Source: a virus. From it: a stretch of DNA of 50,379 nucleotides. How positions within the stretch are numbered: position 1 is the stretch's first letter; the number at the start of each line of letters is the position of its first letter. Positions 30,617 to 38,163 of the stretch are shown here, in pieces. The notes under the pieces are model-generated. The model had not been told where the DNA came from and did not search any database. It saw only the letters and a list, made by a program, of their open reading frames with translations. The stretch is taken from IMG/VR virus record IMGVR_UViG_3300050020_000163, positions 1-50,379 of that record; one strand, written 5' to 3'. Made by a program: the position numbers and the translations under genes.

Positions 30617-32335
30617 CTGCTCGGCATAGTAAACTGTTGTCCACTTCTGCGTCTCCGGGTTAGTTGAGTCAGCAGGGCTATTTGTGTTAGCCTCGTATCC
30701 GGTGGCACTCGTCGTATACCGAAGCGGCATTTCTCCAAAGAATCTATAACCCGCCGCCTCGCTTATATTGGTCTGGTCGGCGTCAAGAAATCCCCAATCT
30801 TGATGCTGCATGAATGTAGCAAAATTCCAAGCAGAACCAAAGAAATCTTCCGTCCCGGACGCCTGGTAGGAAGATGATGTCGCGCCGTCCACATAAAACC
30901 GGGTCAACGCCTCTTGCATGTCACCAGGATCGCCGAGAACACCTCCGTATACGGCGACTATCCACCCGGTTCCCGTAACATTCAGGAATTGGTTATAGTT
31001 GCCTATGTAGAAATTCTCGCCTGCGGTTGAACTCATAGCGTCTGCCGTCTCGGTTGTCATGTGAGTCGTATTTGTGACACTTACGATTCTCTGGTCTTTA
31101 GTAACAGTGTCAGTTCCGACGAACTTTCCGATCCAGGCAGAGGTAAACGATGTTCCGGCCCCTACTACTGCTGTCCCTGTTTTCGTCACCGTGCCAGTTT
31201 GCGTCGTGGACGCTGCAACGCTGGCGCTATTGTGCGCTATCAGCAATCGCAGATTTGAATTCCAGCACTGAGGCAAAATATCCTGATACTGAATGCCGGA
31301 GAAGAACATCGTTCCCGTTGCAGAAAGGATTCCGGCGGTTACTCCCGAATCCCCGACTAGCTCGATTTTGATGCCGTTGGTATAGGGGATGGGGTATTTT
31401 AGAGTAAAGTTGAGACCCGTGCTTGTGTCAATGGTAAAGAACCGAGTTTCGCAGCAAGGTAGCGTAGCCTCTACAAAGCCGTGCATCTCAAGACCAACCA
31501 ACGAAGCCAGTGGGATATTTACCTGTGGACTTCCGGCTCCGTCGTAGGTGATCTGGAGTGTGTAGTGATCGGCTCTTGCCCAGGGGATACTAACGCCCTG
31601 AATGTCCGTGATGATATGAATGGAGCGCACGATTCCCGTGTTGCCAGTCGCGATATTCAGCAATGTCAGCCTAGAACTCGCACCCAACGGCACACCTATG
31701 ATCGAGGCCATATTCAGTTTCCCACCGATAGGAAACACCAACGGATTCTGCGGGGGCGATACGGTTGTTACGATAACACCCGGCTTGCTGGTATAGGTCA
31801 TCGCCACGCCGGGAGAAACTAGCACTGTCTGCCCACTAACCGCCGCCGTGACCGCCGCCTGGACGGTGGAATACTGCGCGCCGGGGCCCACGGTTAGGAC
31901 GGAGGTGCCGAGTCCGCTAGAACCACCAGTTCCGCTCGTGGCTGGCCTAATGTCAAACTCGACATTGGACGCGCTTGTGGAAAACCCCACGACCTGAGAG
32001 CCAGAAGTCGCGACTGCGCCCGAAGTGCCCGTGTAGACAGATGCACCCGGCGTGAGCCCCGAGAATCCGCTGACAACCGCCTTAGAGCACACTTCCGGGC
32101 TTGCCCAGACGGAGGCGGCGACCGTTACAACACCAATAGCCGAGTTGGAGCTACCCGCGAGCTGCCAGGAGTTGCTTGAGTCCAGGTAGACGAGCTGGCC
32201 AATCGAAACGGAAACGCCTGCCGCGTGACGCTCCATGACCTGCCGCTGCCCAGAGACGATGTAGTCGGCGCTGCAGGAGCAGGCTAGGATAAGGACAGCC
32301 GCCAGGATGATCGTAAACCGTGTCAAGAACTTCAT
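30614..32335 (-). CDS. Exported GH172 (DUF2961)-like protein with fibre-type insert
   Basis: A 573-residue chimera starting MKFLTRFTII at ATG 32335. A signal peptide (1-23; ILACSCS may be a lipobox) leads to a beta domain like phage decoration proteins (residues 30-135). DUF2961/GH172-like core: HYTLQITYDGAGSPQVNIPL, FTLKYPIPYTNGIKIEL, then near residue 492 ASGTEDFFGSAWNF, matching the family GTEDYF signature. Between the halves lies an insert of about 70 residues (GAGTSFTSAWIGKFVGTD) of a type seen in tail fibres. Characterised GH172 enzymes act on fructofuranosides and D-arabinans. It may be a surface glycan depolymerase or a lysogeny-expressed enzyme; activity is inferred. Confidence 0.75.
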   Translation of the reverse strand: MKFLTRFTIILAAVLILACSCSADYIVSGQRQVMERHAAGVSVSIGQLVYLDSSNSWQLAGSSNSAIGVVTVAASVWASPEVCSKAVVSGFSGLTPGASVYTGTSGAVATSGSQVVGFSTSASNVEFDIRPATSGTGGSSGLGTSVLTVGPGAQYSTVQAAVTAAVSGQTVLVSPGVAMTYTSKPGVIVTTVSPPQNPLVFPIGGKLNMASIIGVPLGASSRLTLLNIATGNTGIVRSIHIITDIQGVSIPWARADHYTLQITYDGAGSPQVNIPLASLVGLEMHGFVEATLPCCETRFFTIDTSTGLNFTLKYPIPYTNGIKIELVGDSGVTAGILSATGTMFFSGIQYQDILPQCWNSNLRLLIAHNSASVAASTTQTGTVTKTGTAVVGAGTSFTSAWIGKFVGTDTVTKDQRIVSVTNTTHMTTETADAMSSTAGENFYIGNYNQFLNVTGTGWIVAVYGGVLGDPGDMQEALTRFYVDGATSSSYQASGTEDFFGSAWNFATFMQHQDWGFLDADQTNISEAAGYRFFGEMPLRYTTSATGYEANTNSPADSTNPETQKWTTVYYAEQ

Positions 32336-32382
32336 AACGCACCTCTGATGCATGGAATGGGGAATGGGTTGGAATAAGTGCA

Positions 32383-32413
32383 AAGGCCGGGGGACTCTAA
32401 AGCCACCGACCTT
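32383..32413 (-). terminator. Intergenic hairpin
   Basis: On the minus strand AAGGTCGGTGG (32413-32403) pairs with CCCCCGGCCTT (32393-32383), 10 of 11 positions including a U-G pair, which favours function in the minus transcript. It lies between the 32421 gene and the GH172-like gene. No long T-run, so it is an attenuator or an mRNA end. Confidence 0.5.
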
Positions 32414-32420
32414 GTTGAGT

Positions 32421-33158
32421 CTATTTGTCGGTCGCCGCCGCCTGGGCTTTCGCTTCGAGCTCGGCCCCGTAGATCGCCCCGATAATCTCCTTACGAGGCA
32501 GACCGTCGGGGTCTATGCCGTTAGCTTTCGCTCGCTCCGCTAGAGCATCGTCTGCGAATGCCTGCAGTTCGGACATCGCAGCCTGCTCTTCTTCGCTTGC
32601 CTCTGTGGTCTGGACTGTCTGGGTGGCTGTTTGCGCTTTCGGCTGGCGTGGCTGCGACTGGGCGGTGTCGGCTTGTGCCTGTGCTGCCGCCGCCTGGGCC
32701 TGCTCTTCTGCAATGGAGTCCGCTTTGGCCTGGGCAGCATCGTCGGCTTCCGTCTTGAGCCTGGCCAGCTCAGTAGTGATCATGCCGATCAGGGAATCGC
32801 GCTCTATTCCGCTAGGGTCGATTCCCAGAGCCATTGCCTGCTGTCTGAGCTGATCGTCTGTCGGGCCGGGGGACAGAATAACGGTCTGGGGAACCCTGGC
32901 CTGCTGGATAGCCGTTATGATGTCGTCCTTCTTGGACCTCGCCCCCGTCACGATTCCGAGCGTCGCCGCGTAGTCCCGAATGTCTGCAAGACTCAATCCA
33001 ACCAGCTCGGCGTCGGTGAACGCAAACGGCTCGATGCACTTGCGCATTAGCAGACCGTTGATCGCGTCTGGATGGATTTCGGACCCGTCGATGATGGACC
33101 CATTGTGATGGGCTCCCGTTCCTGTCGAGAGCACTGAGCACAAGACCATATACTTCAT
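32421..33158 (-). CDS. Virion-region protein with HeH/SAP-like modules
   Basis: A 245-residue protein. A short N-terminal beta part (HHNGSIIDGSEI) precedes two similar helical modules, LSLADIRDYAATLGIVTGAR and, later, LGIDPSGIERDSLIGMI and GIDPDGLPRKEIIGAI, reminiscent of HeH/LEM or SAP helices. An Ala/Gln-rich coiled linker (about 140-200) connects them. It follows the capsid gene. It may be a head-tail or DNA-contact accessory protein. Confidence 0.65.
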   Translation of the reverse strand: MKYMVLCSVLSTGTGAHHNGSIIDGSEIHPDAINGLLMRKCIEPFAFTDAELVGLSLADIRDYAATLGIVTGARSKKDDIITAIQQARVPQTVILSPGPTDDQLRQQAMALGIDPSGIERDSLIGMITTELARLKTEADDAAQAKADSIAEEQAQAAAAQAQADTAQSQPRQPKAQTATQTVQTTEASEEEQAAMSELQAFADDALAERAKANGIDPDGLPRKEIIGAIYGAELEAKAQAAATDK

Positions 33159-33179
33159 AACTATGTCCCCTTTCTGTAA

Positions 33180-33207
33180 AGGCCGGCCCTACGAAGAAGG
33201 CCGGCCT
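33180..33207 (-). terminator. Hairpin after capsid gene
   Basis: AGGCCGGCC (33180-33188) and GGCCGGCCT (33199-33207) form a perfect 9-bp stem with a 10-nt loop between the capsid stop and the next gene. There is a short TTTAC after it on the minus strand. It may attenuate read-through and so raise capsid mRNA relative to later genes. Confidence 0.55.
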
Positions 33208-33227
33208 AATTGCTCTATTGGTTCTCT

Positions 33228-34331
33228 CTAGAACGGAGTGTTCGTCGGAGCTACCGGCTGGTTGAGCGGGTCAACCGCGTTGGTTGCCGGAACGAAGTAG
33301 GTAGCGTCGACCGTCATCACGACAACTGCGTTAGGGTAGAACATGACCGGTCCGCCGTTGTGGCCGCGGTGGACTTCGATATTCCGAGGCACCGGATGTC
33401 CGGTAGTCTCAGAATCGATGACCTTGACATAGGATCCCGGCTCCATATTGGGATTGTTGGCGTTGCGAGTCATTCTATACTCGCCCAGTCTTGCCCCGTT
33501 CGTCCTTCGTCCAACAAGCACCGTGACGCCCGTGGGGATGAACAGATGGAATATGCCGGCATCGTCAACGTATCCGTCGTCCATGATCTTGATTTGAGGC
33601 AGGTTTTCCCCGAGCAATATCTTGTTGATTTCATCCATGTTCAACGGGGAAAGCAGGGCGCTTACACGCCTGCCGGCCAAGTCGTTCTGGTTGGTGTTTG
33701 TCACCATCAAGTTGAACGTGGTCTGATTCATGTAGGCTATAGCTCCAACGTCGAACGCTACGGAATGGCCTCTTGCCAGGAGCTTAACCTGTCTGAAGTC
33801 GTTCAGTGGTGTCGCAGTTGCCGAGGTATGCCAGGGCACCGTGTTCGCCGCCGTCTGCATCCGATACCTGTCCGTGTGAACGATGGTCCCGGCCTCTGTG
33901 ATGACGCTGAACATCCCGTAGGACAGCAGCGTCCAGATGACGGTTCTGATTCGGTCAATCTCGCGAGTGAGCAGCTGATCCTGTCGATGTCTCACCAGGT
34001 CGGTAATATCGACGGTGCCGCTCCATTCTCCGATCGGCCTGCGGGTTGTCAGTTCCATCTCGTCGATGGGCTCGAACTCGCCATAGACGCCGGGCTCCAT
34101 GACCCAGCGCTTCGCGCCGATCTGCTTGACGCGGGAAGCTTCGCCGTTGAGTCCCCTGACCGCCTGCAGACCGGTGAAGCGGTCGTAGGCTATCCAGGTG
34201 AGCAGATTCTCATTCACGGCGGTGATCGGGAAAGCGTCGAAGATCGGATCGTTCTGCACGAGAACCGGCAGAAGGTCTTGCTCGATTTCCCTCAGTTCTG
34301 AACTGGTTGGATATATGAATCCGAATGGCAT
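33228..34331 (-). CDS. Major capsid protein, lambda gpE-like
   Basis: A 367-residue protein starting MPFGFIYPTSSELREIE at ATG 34331 behind AAGGAG. Its sequence has the Phage_cap_E pattern: ITAVNENLLTWIAYDRFTG, VMEPGVYGEFEPIDEMELT, the RREIDRIRTVIWTLL-like helix and the late SYVKVIDSETTGHPVPRNIE strand segment. It forms the icosahedral shell. Hairpins flank it on both sides (34354-34409 and 33180-33207), unlike most genes in the operon. Confidence 0.9.
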   Translation of the reverse strand: MPFGFIYPTSSELREIEQDLLPVLVQNDPIFDAFPITAVNENLLTWIAYDRFTGLQAVRGLNGEASRVKQIGAKRWVMEPGVYGEFEPIDEMELTTRRPIGEWSGTVDITDLVRHRQDQLLTREIDRIRTVIWTLLSYGMFSVITEAGTIVHTDRYRMQTAANTVPWHTSATATPLNDFRQVKLLARGHSVAFDVGAIAYMNQTTFNLMVTNTNQNDLAGRRVSALLSPLNMDEINKILLGENLPQIKIMDDGYVDDAGIFHLFIPTGVTVLVGRRTNGARLGEYRMTRNANNPNMEPGSYVKVIDSETTGHPVPRNIEVHRGHNGGPVMFYPNAVVVMTVDATYFVPATNAVDPLNQPVAPTNTPF

Positions 34332-34353
34332 TTTGTTTCTCCTTGGGTTCCGT

Positions 34354-34409
34354 AAACGCAAGGGCACGAAGCGACCGGGTTACGCCGAATCGTCCATGCC
34401 CTTGCGTTT
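34354..34409 (-). other. Long hairpin before the capsid gene
   Basis: A 13-bp perfect stem, AAACGCAAGGGCA (34354-34366) with TGCCCTTGCGTTT (34397-34409), and a 30-nt loop lie 22 nt upstream of the capsid start. No T-run. It may stabilise a processed 5' end of the capsid mRNA. Confidence 0.6.
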
Positions 34410-34448
34410 GCGTGATGTTGGACCGCGACAAAGGCCGCGGCGTAGTTC

Positions 34449-35435
34449 CTAGTACATCGTGAGGATTGCGTTGGTGTTAGCGCCGTCCGCCGTGACACCG
34501 GATTCGAGCCTACCCACGTCTGCGATTCCGTTTGCATCCAGTCCTGCCGTGGGACTGCCAGTGGTTCCGTTGACGCCGCCGACTCCGCTCACCAGGTAGC
34601 TCAGGTCCATGAGTTTGAAGCGGCCCTTGAAGAACGCCGGGGCTGTTGGGGTGTAGTTGCCGAACTCAGGCGGTGCGCTGGGTCCGCCGCCTGCGGTGAC
34701 TCCCGGAGTGCCTCCCACGTTCGTCTCCGGCTGAGCAAAGATGACTCTGCCGACTTCGTCGGTCTGGAACGCATACTGAGCGAATGCCCTACATACCTGA
34801 CGGCCATCAGAGGCTCCATTGTCGTAAGGTCCCCAGAGTCCGATTGCGACTCCTGCAGTGCCTGTGGCGAGGGTGAGGCTAGGGGTTGTTCCTGTGAGCG
34901 AGCTGGTTCCCGTGATCTGCGGCATGTTGAATCCAGCCGCTAGACCCGTGAATGTGACCGTCCAGGCGCCGAGTCGACCGCTGCCGGCGGCATATGTGAC
35001 CGTGACGTCCATTCCGTTGGGATCGGTGCTAGTGCTCATGCTGCCGTCAGACGCGAACCTGATGACAGTGTCGTAGCCTGCCGCAAAGAGCAGTGCCCGG
35101 ATAGCTGTCTGAAGGTCGTCTCCAACAGTGAGGTCCGCATACTGCTCGGCAAGAGTGTCATTGGCGCCTATGTTGTAGGCGAGAGCGCCTGTCGTGTAGG
35201 TGTTACCGTCCTCTCCGACAATGGACAGGGTGAATGTGCCCCCAAGGTCTGCGGCGGCGCCGCCTCCGAGGGTGATGGTCTGAACCTCGGTAGCGCTAGC
35301 CGCCGAGACCTGACCGAGCGCCTGCCCAGCCGCGATAGAGAGGTTGGGCATGCAGTTGATCGGAGAAACGGAGCCTTTGCCATAGATAGGCATTAGCCCC
35401 TGAAACGTATAGTCCATGTAGTGATCGATAGGCAT
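34449..35435 (-). CDS. Head decoration or fibre-like protein
   Basis: A 328-residue protein starting MPIDHYMDYTFQGLMPIYGK. It contains a Gly/Thr-rich beta domain in the middle (TITLGGGAAADLGGTFTLSI, DTVIRFASDGS) and an N- and C-terminal part like lambda gpD-type decoration proteins (NLSIAAGQALGQVS, AIGLWGPYDNGASDGRQVC). Its place between protease/scaffold and capsid is where decoration proteins are encoded. The inner beta domain looks inserted. Confidence 0.7.
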   Translation of the reverse strand: MPIDHYMDYTFQGLMPIYGKGSVSPINCMPNLSIAAGQALGQVSAASATEVQTITLGGGAAADLGGTFTLSIVGEDGNTYTTGALAYNIGANDTLAEQYADLTVGDDLQTAIRALLFAAGYDTVIRFASDGSMSTSTDPNGMDVTVTYAAGSGRLGAWTVTFTGLAAGFNMPQITGTSSLTGTTPSLTLATGTAGVAIGLWGPYDNGASDGRQVCRAFAQYAFQTDEVGRVIFAQPETNVGGTPGVTAGGGPSAPPEFGNYTPTAPAFFKGRFKLMDLSYLVSGVGGVNGTTGSPTAGLDANGIADVGRLESGVTADGANTNAILTMY

Positions 35436-35436
35436 C

Positions 35437-36024
35437 TTAGCTCTTAGCCTCCTTGACCTTGATCTCGCCCGCCGCAAGCAGCTTTGCCCTGCGAGCCGCG
35501 GATACTTTCTTGCCCTCTTTGGTGGGCGTGTCTTCGTCGGACGCGGTTGCCGTGGTGTCTGCCGACAGTCCCACTAGGTTGGCGTCCGCAAGTTGCTCCT
35601 CCGTGAGGTTATAGCTCACTCTGGCGGCGATGCCGTCCCTGAGCGACTTGACACGGCTGCCCTCGTTGAGGCTGCCGTCCGTGCTGAAGCAGACTACTCC
35701 GGCGTTGTCATCCAGGCAGGCTTGCCGGAACTGCGCTTCGAGCGAAGCCTTCTCAGCCGGGAAGACTTTGTGAGCCACCAGGGCGTCACTGAAGAATGCC
35801 TGAGCCTGAGTGGTGAGCTGTGCGGCCCTAAGACCCTGAAGCTCCGCGAACTCCGCAGTGTGGGTTTCGGGAGCGGCCGACTTAGGTTCCGGGTCCTTAG
35901 CCGGGGGATCGTCATTGAACGAGACTTTGGAGAGGTCGATGTCCTTCAATTCCTCCGGCAGCTCGTTCTTCGAGAAGTGAGCTTTGAACCTCTCGAACCA
36001 ACTTGGTGTTTTGGTTTCTGGCAT
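35437..36024 (-). CDS. Internal scaffold protein (nested start)
   Basis: A second start, ATG 36024 with GGAGGG eight bases upstream, lies within the protease gene. The product, 195 residues (MPETKTPSWFERFKAHFSKN), is helical and charged, as scaffold proteins are. This mirrors lambda C/Nu3. The product from this start is inferred. Confidence 0.6.
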   Translation of the reverse strand: MPETKTPSWFERFKAHFSKNELPEELKDIDLSKVSFNDDPPAKDPEPKSAAPETHTAEFAELQGLRAAQLTTQAQAFFSDALVAHKVFPAEKASLEAQFRQACLDDNAGVVCFSTDGSLNEGSRVKSLRDGIAARVSYNLTEEQLADANLVGLSADTTATASDEDTPTKEGKKVSAARRAKLLAAGEIKVKEAKS

Positions 36025-36693
36025 ATTATTGCCCTCCGTTGATGTGTTGGCCGCGGTGAATGCCGCGACGAGCTGCGCGTCTGCAATTCTAGGGTTGAGC
36101 ACAAGGCCGTTTCCGACAATGCGCTTGGTCTTTCGATGCCACGCCAGCGATGTTTTGATGGGCTGATCGCCCGTCAAATCGTTTAGCCACTTGGGTATTG
36201 CTACAGTGGCGAAGAGTTCTTTGCCTCGCGCTACCACGGATCGGATGCCTCCGAGCTTTCCATCCAGGATGGTGCGCTTGTGTTCGAGGTCGTTGTCCAC
36301 CGGCGTGAAGTCCGCTGCCGCATCGGCAAGTTCAGACTCATTGATTGAGATTTCGTGAGAAGGATAGTCGCCTGCTTCAAACACTTTGCCGGTCCTCAAA
36401 ACCATCTCTCCGTCGAAGTGCACGATCTCTCCATCAAACGGGTCAAGATCGAATGCTGCCATTTCCGCACACTCGTCATATTCCGTGTGAGCAACAACCG
36501 GCGTAGCGTCCCCGAGGGTGATTTTGTCGTCCAGGAATGCGTAGTCGCGCTTGATTAGCTTCGAGGGGTCCTTGGGGTCTCGGTAGACAACCTCGTCGTC
36601 GTCGGTATCGACTATCTGATAGGTTTCGATACCCGCCGCGGTTGCGATCGCGGCCTCTCGCTCCCTGAAGCTCATATCTTTCCAATCAGCCAT
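35437..36693 (-). CDS. Head maturation protease-scaffold fusion
   Basis: A 418-residue protein. The N-terminal 220 residues (FDLDPFDGEIVHFDGEMVLR, KVFEAGDYPSHEISI, TILDGKLGGIRSVV, SLAWHRKTKRIVGNGLVLNP) resemble Mu I-like prohead proteases, with a Ser in KTSLAW and a conserved His as candidate active residues. The C-terminal part is an acidic, coiled, scaffold-like domain with its own nested start. It precedes the decoration and capsid genes. Confidence 0.75.
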   Translation of the reverse strand: MADWKDMSFREREAAIATAAGIETYQIVDTDDDEVVYRDPKDPSKLIKRDYAFLDDKITLGDATPVVAHTEYDECAEMAAFDLDPFDGEIVHFDGEMVLRTGKVFEAGDYPSHEISINESELADAAADFTPVDNDLEHKRTILDGKLGGIRSVVARGKELFATVAIPKWLNDLTGDQPIKTSLAWHRKTKRIVGNGLVLNPRIADAQLVAAFTAANTSTEGNNMPETKTPSWFERFKAHFSKNELPEELKDIDLSKVSFNDDPPAKDPEPKSAAPETHTAEFAELQGLRAAQLTTQAQAFFSDALVAHKVFPAEKASLEAQFRQACLDDNAGVVCFSTDGSLNEGSRVKSLRDGIAARVSYNLTEEQLADANLVGLSADTTATASDEDTPTKEGKKVSAARRAKLLAAGEIKVKEAKS

Positions 36694-36883
36694 TGCGGTT
36701 ATCCTCCTTGGGTTCGGTTATCCAGTTGTCGCAGTCGCGCTTGGGGCAGTAGAACATTTGCTTTACGGTGCCGTCTCTGAGCATCACACTCGCAAGTCGG
36801 ACACTGCTGCACCAGGTGCACGCCAGGGGGTTCAGCAGTCGGACGGTGCGGAGGTGCTTAGGATTGTCTCGCCGAATCGACAT
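36686..36883 (-). CDS. Small zinc-finger protein
   Basis: A 65-residue protein starting MSIRRDNPKHLRTVRL, with CTWC and CPKRDC cysteine pairs, suitable for one zinc ribbon. It overlaps the MuF end and the protease start. It may be a small head-assembly cofactor; function unknown. Confidence 0.65.
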   Translation of the reverse strand: MSIRRDNPKHLRTVRLLNPLACTWCSSVRLASVMLRDGTVKQMFYCPKRDCDNWITEPKEDNRNG

Positions 36884-37958
36884 CTTCCCGAGTGACCTTT
36901 CCCGACTCCACAAGCTCCGTAACCGTCCTGGGCACGTAGCAGTCGCCCCAAATCTTGCTCTCACGCTTCGAAGCCAGGTCCGTCAGCTTGATCTTGTCCG
37001 CCTTGTAGAGAGCGTATCGGGTCGGGCCCATCACCTTTAGCTGCTGCTCGTCTGAAAGCTTATCGAAGTGCTCTTCCGGGTTCCAGGGCTGTGCGCTCAT
37101 ATCTTTGGCGGTTCCGTGGTAGCCGGGAAAGATTTCTTTCAATGGCTTTGTAGTCGGAATGCTGGTGCATCTTCCACACGGATGATCCGAGAATGATTCG
37201 CTCAGCTTATGCCAACTACCATTCATAGCAAGGCAAGCCATGCAGGTCCTATCGCTCACCGAAGCCAACCAAATCCATCCACTACAAACGTCACTATTCG
37301 CCTTGTAAGTCGCGTGGGTGGCAGTCCTGTAAGCCCGCAACGCCTCGGTGCGGCAGACAGTGAGTGAGTTGGTAAGCTGATCTCCGTAGGCTTTGCGTAT
37401 GCGTCCTCTGATGGTCCTGGGGTTCTCTCCAGCGGCCATTCCCGCCGTGATCGCGTCCTTGATGCCCTGCTTGATGTCTGCCGCCATTCCTGCGAACTTG
37501 TAGTCGAGTGGGCTTCCGTCTGCCAGGAACCCGGCCAGATGCTGAACGGCCTCCGTGGGCATTCGATTCCAGGTCATTCCGAGCCGCATCAACTGCTTCT
37601 CTGCGTCCTTGCCGACCGATATCCCCATCAGATCACGTGAGTCCGACTCACCGGCGCCCAATGCCCAATTCTGCTGTCCCGTGACGGTGGACGCTGCGTA
37701 AGTGCCGTATCGCTGCAGCTCGATCTCGCATTGAAGCATCAGAGCCTTGAATCGTTCCTGCTGAAAGAGCCACGCGGGGGATATGAACTCGCCATGCTCT
37801 TTGGCCTCGGAGATAAGGGCCGTCACTCTGTCGAGCTGGAGCTTGAGCCGAGTCCAGGTTTGCGCGTAGGTATCGGACATCTGCTTCAGGGCCGCGTCGT
37901 TATGTTGGAGCAGGCGCCTCTTGAACGCCTGAGAGGCTTTGATGATCTCGGAGGGCAT
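36858..37958 (-). CDS. Mu F-like minor head protein
   Basis: A 366-residue protein with the Phage_Mu_F pattern in its C-terminal half: NPRTIRGRIRKAYGDQLTNS, the TEALRAYRTATHATY helix, then WLASVSDRTCMACLAMNG and HPCGRCTSIP with four cysteines. MuF proteins sit inside or at the portal vertex and help head assembly. The N-terminal helical part (about 1-170) contacts the portal in relatives. It overlaps the preceding zinc gene by 59 nt. Confidence 0.88.
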   Translation of the reverse strand: MPSEIIKASQAFKRRLLQHNDAALKQMSDTYAQTWTRLKLQLDRVTALISEAKEHGEFISPAWLFQQERFKALMLQCEIELQRYGTYAASTVTGQQNWALGAGESDSRDLMGISVGKDAEKQLMRLGMTWNRMPTEAVQHLAGFLADGSPLDYKFAGMAADIKQGIKDAITAGMAAGENPRTIRGRIRKAYGDQLTNSLTVCRTEALRAYRTATHATYKANSDVCSGWIWLASVSDRTCMACLAMNGSWHKLSESFSDHPCGRCTSIPTTKPLKEIFPGYHGTAKDMSAQPWNPEEHFDKLSDEQQLKVMGPTRYALYKADKIKLTDLASKRESKIWGDCYVPRTVTELVESGKVTREDVDSARQS

Positions 37959-38163
37959 TTATTTCCTCTGTAGGAAGCTTCGCGTGGCCTATGTGATATC
38001 TCTGGCAGAACGGACACTCGTACGCGTTAAACTGCTGCCCTGTTCTCTTCGAAGCACGTTCGCGGGCCCGGAGAGCCTTGAACGTGCTGGTGAATGCCAC
38101 CTTGTCCCTGCACATCGCGTTGTATTCCTTGATCAGGGTTCTTCTTGAGCACGGAAAGAGCAT
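37900..38163 (-). CDS. Small Cys/His zinc protein between portal and MuF
   Basis: An 87-residue basic protein with CPFCQRYHIGH (C-x2-C-x3-H-x2-H, about residues 51-61), a compact zinc-binding motif. The N-terminal half is a charged helix (FKALRARERASKRT). Function unknown; it may bind nucleic acid at packaging. Confidence 0.65.
   Translation of the reverse strand: MLFPCSRRTLIKEYNAMCRDKVAFTSTFKALRARERASKRTGQQFNAYECPFCQRYHIGHAKLPTEEINALRDHQSLSGVQEAPAPT

Noticed and set aside
32515-33050. Plus-strand frames with hydrophobic Ala/Ser/Cys runs
   Set aside because: They are complements of the Ala/Gln-rich linker of the 32421 gene.
33210-34301. Plus-strand frame of 363 codons opposite the capsid gene
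   Set aside because: The minus strand encodes a recognised capsid protein with a good ribosome site.
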